Below, piece after piece: positions 19,417 through 27,007 of a DNA stretch of 50,390 bases. The position numbers and the translations under genes were made by a program. How positions within the stretch are numbered: the first letter of the stretch is position 1; each line of letters begins with the position of its first letter. The notes below the pieces were generated by a model. The model was not told the DNA's origin. It ran no database searches and saw only the letters and a list, made by a program, of their open reading frames with translations. Origin of the DNA: CAVPXC01 sp963709505 (GTDB lineage Bacteria; Chloroflexota; Anaerolineae; JAAEKA01). The stretch spans positions 1 through 50,390 of the forward strand of contig CAVPXC010000025.1 of assembly GCA_963709505.1 (NCBI GenBank). The letters run 5' to 3'.

Positions 19417-20213
19417 GGCTCGTTGTTTGGTCCTCTCAAGGTTACGTCCGCCGCCCGCACGATCTCCTCGGCGCCGTTGTCCAGGCGCAGCAGCAACGAT
19501 CCGTCTTGTAGCACATCTACAGCCACGCCGGAGAGCACCCGCCCGTCGAAGCTTCTCGCCTGAACGCGCCGGCCCAAGGTGACCAGGCGCTCCTTCCAGG
19601 CGTCCAAGGGGCTGATGCCCTGCTCCAGAGCCAGGATGTGTGTCTCTACCCAAGACAACAACGCGACCAACAAGGCCGAGCTATCGACGGGCCGTCCCGC
19701 CGCAGCCTGTAGGCTAATGGCGCTGCGGGCCAGCTCGGGCTGGGAGCTAAAGTCAACGGCCACGTTTAGGCCAATACCGGCGATTACGAAATCCAGTTTG
19801 TTGCCCGTGAACGCGCTCTCGGCCAGGATGCCGGCCAGCTTGCGGCCCTGCCACTCAAGATCGTTGGGCCATTTCAGATCGGGCCGCAGCCCGCAAACAG
19901 CCTCGATCGCCTCGGCCGCGCCGAGCGCAAGGCACATGGTCACCCAGGACACATGTTCAGACGCCAGTACAGGGCGCAGGAGCAGCGACACGTACAAGCC
20001 GCCGGCGGGCGGCGACCACCACGACCGGCCCGATCGGCCCTTGCCGGCGGTCTGTTGACCTGCAACCACAGCCAGGCCCCCAGGCGCACCCGCCAGTGCG
20101 GCCTCTCGCGCCACGTCCTGGGTCGAGGCAACCGAAGGCAGATAGCGCAACGGCCGGCCGAGCTGCACAGTCGAGAGAGTGCGTTGCACCGCGGTGACGT
20201 CGAATGTGTCCAT
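19413..20213 (-). CDS. birA: Biotin--[acetyl-CoA-carboxylase] ligase, catalytic domain only
   Basis: 266 residues from ATG 20213; longer in-frame starts have no family similarity. Joins biotin to the acceptor lysine of biotin carboxyl carrier proteins through biotinyl-5'-AMP. Seen: GKGRSGRSW (residues 57-65, biotin/AMP loop), LKWPNDLEW, KLAGILAES, GIGLNVAVDF, and a C-terminal SH3-like cap (SFDGRVLSGVAVDV). There is no N-terminal helix-turn-helix, so it is a monofunctional ligase rather than a repressor. First gene of the tight leftward run, overlapping the next by 4 bp; its link with that pathway may be only co-expression. Confidence 0.93.
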   Translation of the reverse strand: MDTFDVTAVQRTLSTVQLGRPLRYLPSVASTQDVAREAALAGAPGGLAVVAGQQTAGKGRSGRSWWSPPAGGLYVSLLLRPVLASEHVSWVTMCLALGAAEAIEAVCGLRPDLKWPNDLEWQGRKLAGILAESAFTGNKLDFVIAGIGLNVAVDFSSQPELARSAISLQAAAGRPVDSSALLVALLSWVETHILALEQGISPLDAWKERLVTLGRRVQARSFDGRVLSGVAVDVLQDGSLLLRLDNGAEEIVRAADVTLRGPNNEP

Positions 20214-20335
20214 GGTCAAGCGTAGAATGTAAGAAACTATCCGGCCAACGTATTTCAACAGGGGCATAGTACATGCACGGACGAGGTCTGTCAAACGCCT
20301 GGGGAGAGGCAACCAGGGATCGCAGCGTCACGGCT

Positions 20336-20365
20336 TTGACGAAGGGCGGCCTGTCGGGGTAAAAT
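20336..20365 (+). promoter_or_regulatory. Sigma-70-type promoter for the 20386 gene
   Basis: TTGACG at 20336-20341, 18 bp spacing, TAAAAT at 20360-20365. The start codon is about 20 bp further, so the leader is very short. Confidence 0.5.
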
Positions 20366-20385
20366 CGACTCTGGAGCATTGAGCC

Positions 20386-21005
20386 ATGGCAGAGCTGACG
20401 CGCAAGGAATTCTACGATCTGGCCCACGAGTGTCGCGACTATGCGATGCGGCTGGCCAATTACGACCAGGATTCGGTCAACCGTGCCTTGTGCAAGGAGT
20501 GGAACGCGTTCCTGCCGCGTGTGCGCGCGTACGACACCCTGCGGCCGCGGCTGGCCCGGCTTCAACCCGCCGCGGCATCACCCGCGCCATAGTCCTTGGG
20601 GCTGCGCTCTTGGCCAATTTCTTCGTCGTGTTGGTGGTCGTGCGCCTGTTTCCTCAAGCGATGTCTCCGCTCTTGTTGGGCATCTCGGCGATGTTAGTCT
20701 TTGTCGTCGCTGTGATCCCACCAGCGGTCTATGGCACCAGCGTCGAGGCGATCGAGGGACGGGTTTTGGTGGTGGTCCAGGCGCTGGAGGGCCTGCTCGA
20801 TCAGGAGCAATTCACCGAGGCGGCGTATTTTGAGGTGCGCAACGTTTTGCGGGAGGCCGCAGCCGAGTTACGCCAGCAGGTGTCCCTGAATCGCGAGATC
20901 GAACTGGCGTTGAGGGTTTCATACTTGGCGACCTCCGAGGTCTTCGGAGACCTCGGAGGTCTGACGCGAGACCGACCCTTTCGGGTGCAATTGGCCTGCC
21001 GCTGA
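20386..21005 (+). CDS. Two-helix membrane protein of unknown function, one frame break
   Basis: Roughly 200 residues. A soluble N-terminal part (MAELTRKEFYDLAHECRDYA, LCKEWNAFLPRVRAYD) leads into two membrane helices and then a cytoplasmic helix (LEGLLDQEQFTEAAYFEVRNV). The frame changes near 20555-20565, where STRRGITRAIV joins the first half. The end of the reading frame passes through the hairpin at 20931-20960 (tail ATSEVFGDLGGLTRD), so the last 25 or so residues are probably repeat-derived rather than native. It sits directly upstream of lgt, whose promoter overlaps its 3' end. No family recognised. Confidence 0.55.
20931..20960 (+). terminator. GACCTC-type hairpin inside the tail of the preceding ORF
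   Basis: 13-bp perfect arms (acctccgaggtct) around the loop TCGG. No T-run follows, so it may be a palindromic repeat rather than a true terminator. It is related by sequence to the hairpin at 42365-42396. Confidence 0.5.
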
Positions 21006-21019
21006 CAAGCGGGTATAAT
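20991..21019 (+). promoter_or_regulatory. Sigma-70-type promoter for lgt
   Basis: TTGGCC at 20991-20996, 17 bp spacing, perfect TATAAT at 21014-21019. Expected start near 21026, about 38 bp before the lgt ATG. Confidence 0.65.
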
Positions 21020-21063
21020 GGTCCGAACTCTTTCGGCTCGATTTCTCGCACTCGGAGCGTATC

Positions 21064-21985
21064 ATGAATCCTGTGATTTTTTCGATCGGTCCCTTGCAGA
21101 TGACCTGGTATGGCCTGCTCATCGTGTTCGGCGCGGTGATCGCCGCCTACATTTCTACTTTCGAGGCCAAGCGCCGCGGGGAGGATCCGGAGCACATCTG
21201 GAACATGCTGGCCTGGATCCTGATTTTCGGCATCATCGGCGCTCGCCTATATCACGTCTTCTCCAATCCGGTCGGCGGGCTGGGCTGGAGCTGGTATCGC
21301 GAGCATCCCATCGACATCATCGCCTTCTGGAACGGCGGCTTCCGCGGCCTGGGGATCTACGGAGCGGTCTTTGGCGGCTTTCTTGCCATCGCGCTCTATA
21401 CCTGGCGGCATCACCTTAGCCTGCCCCGGTGGTTGGATATCGTCACACCTGGCATCCTGTTGGCTCAGGCCATCGGCCGCATGGGTAATTTCATTAACCA
21501 GGAGTTGTACGGCCCGCCGACCACGCTGCCCTGGGGTTTCAAGATCAACCCGAAGTTTCCGTTCCAGCCGCCGACCGAGATGCTCGGTAAATCCCAGGAT
21601 GAGGTTCTCAATTACATTGCCTCCACGCGCTTTCACCCCACCTTCTTCTACGAGGCATTGTGGAATCTGGTGGGCTTTGGCCTGGTGATGTGGCTCGGCC
21701 GCAAGTGGTATCGTCGCCTGCGCGACGGCGACATCATTTTGTTCTACTTGATCTGGTACCCCCTAGGTCGCATCATCATCGAGATGTTCCGGCCCGATGC
21801 CTGGGTGACCGGCCTGCCCGGCCTGACGACAGCCCAACTCATCAGCTCTGGGATTGATGGCATTTGCCATCGTGGCGTTGATCCTGCGCCATCGCAATTG
21901 GAAGCCCGAGCCAGCAGCGGCGCCCGCGGCGGTCGGGCCGGCTGGGGAGACGTCCCAGGAAGAGGCTAAGGAGGTGTCATCGTGA
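21064..21985 (+). CDS. lgt: Prolipoprotein diacylglyceryl transferase, one frame break near the end
   Basis: About 306 residues. Transfers diacylglycerol from phosphatidylglycerol to the lipobox cysteine of prolipoproteins at the outer face of the membrane. Seen: WYGLLIVFGAVIAAY, IIGARLYHVF, GIYGAVFGGF, the family signature RMGNFINQELYG (near residue 139), HPTFFYEALWN and a conserved RPD near the last helix. CGGAG lies before ATG 21064. Near 21850 one base is off; the alternative frame gives the last helix (AFAIVALILRHRNW) and a charged, Ala/Pro-rich tail ending at 21985. It serves the two lipoprotein redox proteins downstream, among others. Confidence 0.93.
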
Positions 21986-22050
21986 CGACACGATCGTTCA
22001 ACTGGTCTCACATCTTGCAGTCTGAGAAATCTACCAAGGAGACGACGAGC

Positions 22051-22335
22051 ATGACAACCACAGGCGGTGGGAAGCAATACGACGAGCCGGTCCAGGTGTA
22101 TTCGGCCGTCAACGACCTGGATGCTCAAGTGATCAAGAGTTATCTTGAGAGCAACGACATCCCCGTTCTTTTGCAGGGCGAGGCGGCGGGCCGCGTGTTC
22201 GGCATGATGGTCGGCGCCATGGCGGAGGTGCGCGTCTATGTGCCGGCGCCGCTGGCGGACAAGGCGAGGGAATTGCTCGAGGAAGTATCCGAGGACGCTC
22301 AAGAAGAGGATGGCGAGGCCGGCTCAGACGAATAG
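22051..22335 (+). CDS. DUF2007-like small signal-transducing protein
   Basis: 94 residues from ATG 22051, preceded by AAGGAG; an earlier GTG at 21982 overlaps lgt and is less likely. The core YSAVNDLDAQVIKSYLESND, IPVLLQGEAAGR and AEVRVYVPAPLADKARELL fits the DUF2007 (GlnB-like ferredoxin fold) pattern of A-x-L-ES-GI-x-V...V. The tail is very acidic (EDAQEEDGEAGSDE). Function of the family is not established. It follows lgt by 65 bp and is probably co-transcribed. Confidence 0.75.
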   Translation: MTTTGGGKQYDEPVQVYSAVNDLDAQVIKSYLESNDIPVLLQGEAAGRVFGMMVGAMAEVRVYVPAPLADKARELLEEVSEDAQEEDGEAGSDE

Positions 22336-22365
22336 CAGGGCTAGTGCCAAAAAAGTTGTCGTTCT

Positions 22366-22443
22366 CGCGTCATGCTGAGGGCCGCCGAAGCATCTGTGTC
22401 TTCTACATAACGGAGATGCTTCGGCGGCCCTCAGCATGACGCG
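22366..22443. repeat. Palindromic repeat of the GTCATGCTGAGG family
   Basis: 30-bp perfect arms at 22366-22395 and 22414-22443 with an 18-nt loop. The element shares its TCAT.CTGAGG core with the one at 8418-8512. It lies between the DUF2007-like gene and the promoter of the BlaI-type regulator. Confidence 0.8.
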
Positions 22444-22522
22444 TGAAAGCGGCCTCGAGACCGCTGGAAAATCAAACGATGGGCGGCTCTTGGCACCTCG
22501 TTTGCGCGCCAGGGCTGCCAGT

Positions 22523-22550
22523 TTGACAAGACCCATACTTCTCTTATAAT
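22523..22550 (+). promoter_or_regulatory. Consensus sigma-70-type promoter for the BlaI/M56 genes
   Basis: Perfect TTGACA at 22523-22528 and perfect TATAAT at 22545-22550 with 16 bp spacing, 95 bp before the GTG start. If the regulator represses its own gene, its operator should overlap or follow this site; I see no clear TACA/TGTA-type palindrome. Confidence 0.75.
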
Positions 22551-22644
22551 GCGTAAGACTTGCACTTGTTCTGTCAGCAAAGGCGGCAGGAATTGCCGGC
22601 TCTGAGCGTATCGGGTGCAAGGAAACGATCGATCCGGAGGCTTC

Positions 22645-23129
22645 GTGAGCAAGAATCAGATTACCGCTGGCCGGGAGGTTGCGGTCCAGTCATTTCGCAT
22701 CCATCAAGAGGGCTTGGCGCGCATGTTTGGTGAGCTCGAGGCCAAGGTGATGGATGCGGTCTGGTCACTGGACGAGCCGACCGTGCAAACGGTATGTGAT
22801 TTTTTGGGGCCGGGTCATAACTACAAGACGGTGATGACGGTGCTCAATCGTCTGGTGGAGAAGGGCGCCCTGACCCGCCAGCGCCGGTCGCGCGCCTTTA
22901 TCTACTGCACAGGCCAAAGCCGCGAGGCGTTTCTGGGCCGCGTCCGCGAGCCATCATGGGTAGCCTGGTGCGCGATTTTGGCAGCCTGGCCGTCGCCCAG
23001 TTCGTCGATACGCTCGAGGAGATTGATCCGGAGCAATTGGCGGAGTTGGAACGGCTGGTACACGAAAGACGCCAGAGCCAGCCGGAAGCACCTGCTTCGA
23101 TGGAGGCGCCGGATGCGACCAGTGTCTAG
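22645..23129 (+). CDS. BlaI/MecI/CopY-family winged-helix repressor, one frame break
   Basis: About 161 residues. The start GTG 22645 has CCGGAGG 5 nt upstream. Winged helix: LEAKVMDAVWSLDEPTVQTV, YKTVMTVLNRLVEKGAL, RRSRAFIYC. The frame breaks at about 22935-22960; the alternative frame supplies the dimerisation part (GSLVRDFGSLAVAQFVD, LEEIDPEQLAELERLV), ending at 23129. Family members bind inverted operators and are inactivated by proteolysis on signal from an M56 membrane protease, which is the next gene here (17-bp overlap). No beta-lactamase gene is nearby, so the regulated process is probably something else, perhaps the redox lipoprotein downstream. Confidence 0.85.
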
Positions 23130-24084
23130 CGCGTGGCGAGCTTTTTGGCTACTAGCAGCGCTTGGCGCTATCAGCCTGGCAGCACTCGGCGGCCTGTTGG
23201 CCTGGCAAGGCCAGCGCCTGGCCGAGGGCGTTTGGCTGGCCTGCCAGAGCGCTGCCGCGGCCGTTGTCGGCCTTTTGCCCGCGCTGGGTCTGATGCTGCC
23301 AGTTCTGGTGCTGGTAGCAGGGCTCTTGGGTGGGCTCGGATCGCTGGCTTGGCAGCTTTGGAACACGCACCGTCTGGTTGGCGTGATCAGGCCGCGCATC
23401 GTGCCGTTGTCCGAGCCGCTTTCGACGCTGGCGCGCCGGCTAGGCCTGGACGGACGGGTGCTCCAGGTCGATGACGCCGACGCGTATGCGTTTACCCAAG
23501 GCCTGACACACCCTCGGATCTGGTTGAGCACGGCCATGGTCGATCTACTCGACGAGGACGAACTCGCTGCGGTGCTGCTACACGAGCGGCATCACCTTCG
23601 GCAACGCGATCCGCTACGGGTTTGGCTCAGCCGGGCTGTGGCGGACGGGCTGTTTTTTGTGCCGGCGGCCGCGGCGCTGCGCAACGAATATCTTGTCGCC
23701 AAGGAGATGGAGGCCGATGCGGCCAGTCAGGCCGATTCGGCCCTGGCCAGGGCGCTGTTGAAGCTGCTTCGGCACGGCAGTGCGCTGCCGGCCTATGCCA
23801 ATGTCGCCGCAATCGGACCCTTGGACGCGACCAGCATCAGGATCGAGCGCCTTCTTGAGCCAGAAACCACCATAGCATGGCGCGCGGGCCTGGTGCGGCC
23901 ACGCCACATCGTGACAAGCCTGTTGCTAGCCCTGGCTTTGCTTTCGGTCAGCACGTGGTCTATCGCCCGGGCGTCGACGCCGCTGGCCGGCGGCGAGTGC
24001 GGCTACACGATCCAGTCCAATCCGGACGATATTTCGGTCACACCGGCAGATTACACACCCGCAAACAGCGGGCTGGTTCGATAA
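23113..24084 (+). CDS. M56-family membrane metallopeptidase (BlaR1-type protease without sensor domain)
   Basis: 323 residues from ATG 23113. Several N-terminal membrane helices are followed by a zinc protease domain with HERHH (residues 157-161, an HExxH motif) in LLHERHHLRQRDPL. The downstream KEMEAD supplies the likely third ligand, and a further membrane helix follows near the end. The beta-lactam-binding domain of BlaR1 is absent; the short outer tail (about 35 residues, containing one Cys in GGECGYTIQ) could be the sensing part. It overlaps the BlaI-type gene by 17 bp. Expected role: cut or trigger cleavage of the repressor on an envelope signal. Confidence 0.85.
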   Translation: MRPVSSAWRAFWLLAALGAISLAALGGLLAWQGQRLAEGVWLACQSAAAAVVGLLPALGLMLPVLVLVAGLLGGLGSLAWQLWNTHRLVGVIRPRIVPLSEPLSTLARRLGLDGRVLQVDDADAYAFTQGLTHPRIWLSTAMVDLLDEDELAAVLLHERHHLRQRDPLRVWLSRAVADGLFFVPAAAALRNEYLVAKEMEADAASQADSALARALLKLLRHGSALPAYANVAAIGPLDATSIRIERLLEPETTIAWRAGLVRPRHIVTSLLLALALLSVSTWSIARASTPLAGGECGYTIQSNPDDISVTPADYTPANSGLVR

Positions 24085-24136
24085 AGCTCGAAAAACACGA
24101 TGGGCTGGCCCTTGGCCGGCCGCGAAAGGAAACCTG

Positions 24137-26036
24137 ATGGTCCACTCACTCAAACTCTCGAAGTTGCGGACGCTGGCCGGTGCGGCCAGCCTACTGTTGG
24201 TCGCTGTGCTGCTGATTTCGGCGTGCGCTGCGCCTGGTCTGCCTACCGCACCGGATTCGGCCCAGCCGGCGAGCACGTCAGTAGCCGCGCCGGCAGCAGG
24301 CGCCGATCCGCGCAGCAAGGGCAAGGCCGATGCACCGGTCACCATCGTCGAGTTTTCCGATTTCCAATGTCCCTTCTGCTCGCGCTGGGTGTCGCAGACC
24401 TACCCGGCGCTGGTGGAGGATTACATTGACACCGGCAAAGTTCAACTGCAGTTCCGCGACTTTCCGCTAACGCAAATCCACCCCAACGCCCAAGGCGCGG
24501 CCGTCGCATCCCGTTGTGCCGCTGAGCAGGGCGCATACTGGGAGATGCACGATAAGCTGTTCGGCAGCCAGAACGAGTGGGCCGACTTGCCCGATCCCAA
24601 AGAGACCTTCGGCGGCTACGCCAGCGGGCTTGGGCTCGACCAGGCGGCCTTTGCGGCTTGCTTGACAAGCGGCCAGTTCGATCAGGCTATTCAAGACGAT
24701 TTGCAGGCTGGACAGGCGGCCGGGGTGACTGGCACGCCGAGCTTCTTGATCAATGGCGAGCTGCTCGTGGGCGCGCAGCCAACTGACGTTTTTAAACAGG
24801 CTATCGAGACCGTACTGGCCGGCGGCACGCTGGCCGCTGCCCAGCCCACGGCTGTTCCCCGCGGGACCGCCGCAGCCGTTTGACATTCCAATCGGCAACG
24901 CGCCGGTCAAGGGCGACGCGAACGCGCCGATGACGATCGTGGAGTACTCGGATTTCCAATGCCCCTTCTGCTCACGCTTCACGACAGACACGCTGGGAAC
25001 GCTGCTAGACGAGTACGTCAAGACCGGCAAAGCCAAGCTGGTCTACAAGGATTTTCCGTTGGAGCAAATCCACCCGCAGGCCACCAAGGCTGCCGAGGCA
25101 TCCCGCTGTGTGCGCGAGCTTGGCGGCGATGAGGCTTTCTGGGCGATGCACGACAAGCTCTATGCCGGCCAGCAGGAGTGGTCAGGCAACGAGGCCGCGA
25201 TCGACATCTTCGCCAAGTATGCCGGTGAGGTTGGGGTGGACGCAGCCAAGGTCAAAGCCTGCATAGAAAGCGGCAAACAGACTGCGGCAGTGCAGGCTGA
25301 TCTGCAGGAGGGGCTTCAATTTGGCGTGCAGGGCACGCCCACCTTCTTCCTCAACGGTCAGCCTTTCGTCGGCGCCCAGCCCATCGTCAACTTCCGCCAG
25401 GCTATCGGCATGGTCGAACAGGGCCAAAGTATCGCTCCGCCTCCGCAGCCCACTCCCGCCCCTGAGCCCACACCCGCACCTCTGACTGAGGATATTCCGC
25501 TCGGCGACGCCGCAGGGATCAAGGGCAGCGCAGCAGCGCCCATTACGATTGTCGAATACTCCGATTACCAGTGCCCATTCTGTGAGCGCCACTACCAGGA
25601 AGTCCTACCGCAACTTCAGCAGTACATCGACAACGGCACCGTCCGGTACGTCTTCAAGGACTTTCCGCTAACGCAGATCCATCCGCAGGCGCCCAAAGCC
25701 GCCGAGGCGGCCCGATGCGCAGGCGATCAAAACTATTACTGGCAGATGCACGATCTGCTCTTTCAGAACCAGCAGCAGTGGTCGGGCCAAGCGACGGCAG
25801 TCGACATGTTCAAGGGGTTCGCAAAACAGCTCAAGCTCGACCAGGCGACCTTTGACCAGTGTCTGGACAGCGGCAAGCATGCCGCCGTTATCGCTGCCAA
25901 CGAGCAGGAAGGTTTGGGCTATGGTGTGCGTGGCACCCCAGGGTTCTTCGTCAATCGTAATCTGTTGGCCGGCGCCTATCCGATCGAAGCCTTCCAGCAG
26001 TTGATCGAGGCGGAGCTGAAGGCGAAGGGGCAGTAG
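24137..26036 (+). CDS. Triple-domain DsbA-like thiol-disulfide lipoprotein, one frame break
   Basis: About 633 residues. The signal peptide ends in a lipobox (LLISAC, Cys30). Three successive DsbA/thioredoxin-4 domains follow, each with the same FSDFQCPFC or YSDYQCPFC active site and a cis-Pro motif (TGTPSFLING, QGTPTFFLNG, RGTPGFFVNR). Linkers are Pro/Thr-rich (PPQPTPAPEPTPAP). The frame breaks at about 24860 in CCCCGCGGG between domains 1 and 2; the two frames overlap neatly in the linker. DsbA proteins normally have one domain. It would oxidise or isomerise secreted proteins at the membrane surface, and its electrons could pass to CcdA further down. It follows the M56 gene by 53 bp. Confidence 0.85.
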
Positions 26037-26044
26037 CAGGACTT

Positions 26045-26142
26045 AGACCCTTCGGGTTTCCCTCATCGAACCCATCAACTGGTAAAGAGCGACATCTACT
26101 CGAACCGCCAACTGGGTCAAGGACGAGAAACCCGAAGGGTCT
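26045..26142. repeat. Hairpin of the AGACCCTTCGGGTTT family
   Basis: 16-bp arms (agacccttcgggtttc) at 26045-26060 and 26127-26142 separated by 66 nt. The same arm sequence forms the inner part of the hairpin at 35959-36037. It lies between the triple-DsbA gene and the ccmE promoter. Confidence 0.7.
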
Positions 26143-26179
26143 GTGGTTAACGCGAACTGCGCCGACCACCGCCCCACCG

Positions 26180-26208
26180 TTGACATGGCCGCCTTGTGAT
26201 GCTATACT
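26180..26208 (+). promoter_or_regulatory. Sigma-70-type promoter for the ccm genes
   Basis: Perfect TTGACA at 26180-26185, 17 bp spacing, TATACT at 26203-26208, about 48 bp before the ccmE ATG. Confidence 0.7.
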
Positions 26209-26255
26209 CAGATCAGCGCCCGGCATGACCGGCCGCAGTTCAGGAGCTAGATGCT

Positions 26256-26747
26256 ATGACCGACTCCACGATCTTGACGACTCCCCAGTTGGAGGCGAAG
26301 CCTGCCCGCCGCCAGATGAAGTTCTTCATCGGCGCGGCCATCATGTTTGCGGCGATCGGCTTCCTGGTGTTCAACGCTATGAACAGCGCGGGCGCATACT
26401 ACTTGACCGTCACTGAGCTCCATCAGCAAGCTGCCGCGCACGTCGACAAGAATGTGCGCGTCAGCGGTGTGGTTGTGGACAACAGCGTCGACTACGACTC
26501 TGCCAAACTTATCCTGCAATTCGATATCACGGATGGGAGTGGCAAGCCGCTGCACATCTACTTCAACGGCCCCAAGCCGGACAACTTCAGCCGTGCCGCC
26601 GAGGCTATCGTCGAGGGCAAATACGGCCAGGACGGCACCTTGTATGCCAAAAGCCTGCTGCTGAAGTGCCCTTCCCGCTACGAAGAGTATGGCGGCGAGC
26701 AGAAGCCGGTGGACTACGAAGAAATCAAGGTCAAGTCGGTTGGCTAG
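26256..26747 (+). CDS. ccmE: Cytochrome c maturation heme chaperone CcmE, CxxxY type
   Basis: 163 residues: one N-terminal membrane anchor (about 22-42), then the OB-fold heme chaperone (NVRVSGVVVDNSVDYD, FDITDGSGKPLHIYFNG, AIVEGKY). The heme-binding motif is Cys138-P-S-R-Tyr142, not the HxxxY of the enterobacterial protein. CxxxY forms are known in archaea and some bacteria and bind heme through Cys. CcmE takes heme from CcmC/CcmAB and passes it to the ligase CcmF, which is not in this window. Start ATG 26256; CAGGAG lies upstream. Confidence 0.92.
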   Translation: MTDSTILTTPQLEAKPARRQMKFFIGAAIMFAAIGFLVFNAMNSAGAYYLTVTELHQQAAAHVDKNVRVSGVVVDNSVDYDSAKLILQFDITDGSGKPLHIYFNGPKPDNFSRAAEAIVEGKYGQDGTLYAKSLLLKCPSRYEEYGGEQKPVDYEEIKVKSVG

Positions 26748-26842
26748 TCGTTGATAAAATCAATTGGTCCTCGATCGCGGTCGCTCGTGGTACACGGCGG
26801 GCGACCGCGTTTGTTTTGTCCATGTTTGGTATCGGTGGGTAG

Positions 26843-26951
26843 GGGCAGGTCTTGCACCTGCCCTTACCGGTATATGAACATCCTGGGCAGGTCTTGCACC
26901 TGCCCTTACCGGTGTATGAACATCCTGGGCAGGTGCAAGACCTGCCCCTAC
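26843..26951. repeat. Tandem 42-bp units plus an inverted copy
   Basis: Two direct copies (26843-26884, 26885-26926) of a unit starting gggcaggtcttgcacctgccc are followed by a reversed third copy (26927-26951). Each unit contains its own short hairpin. The array fills the gap between ccmE and the diheme cytochrome gene. Confidence 0.85.
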
Positions 26952-27007
26952 CTGTCGCCCTAAGCTGTTCCGGTTCACCGGTGAGCCCGAGCGGCCAGGA
27001 CCTCTGA

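Noticed and set aside
24753..26036. Separate two-domain DsbA gene
   Set aside because: Its apparent start lies inside domain 1 of the first frame, and there is no signal peptide or ribosome site; a single indel joins both.
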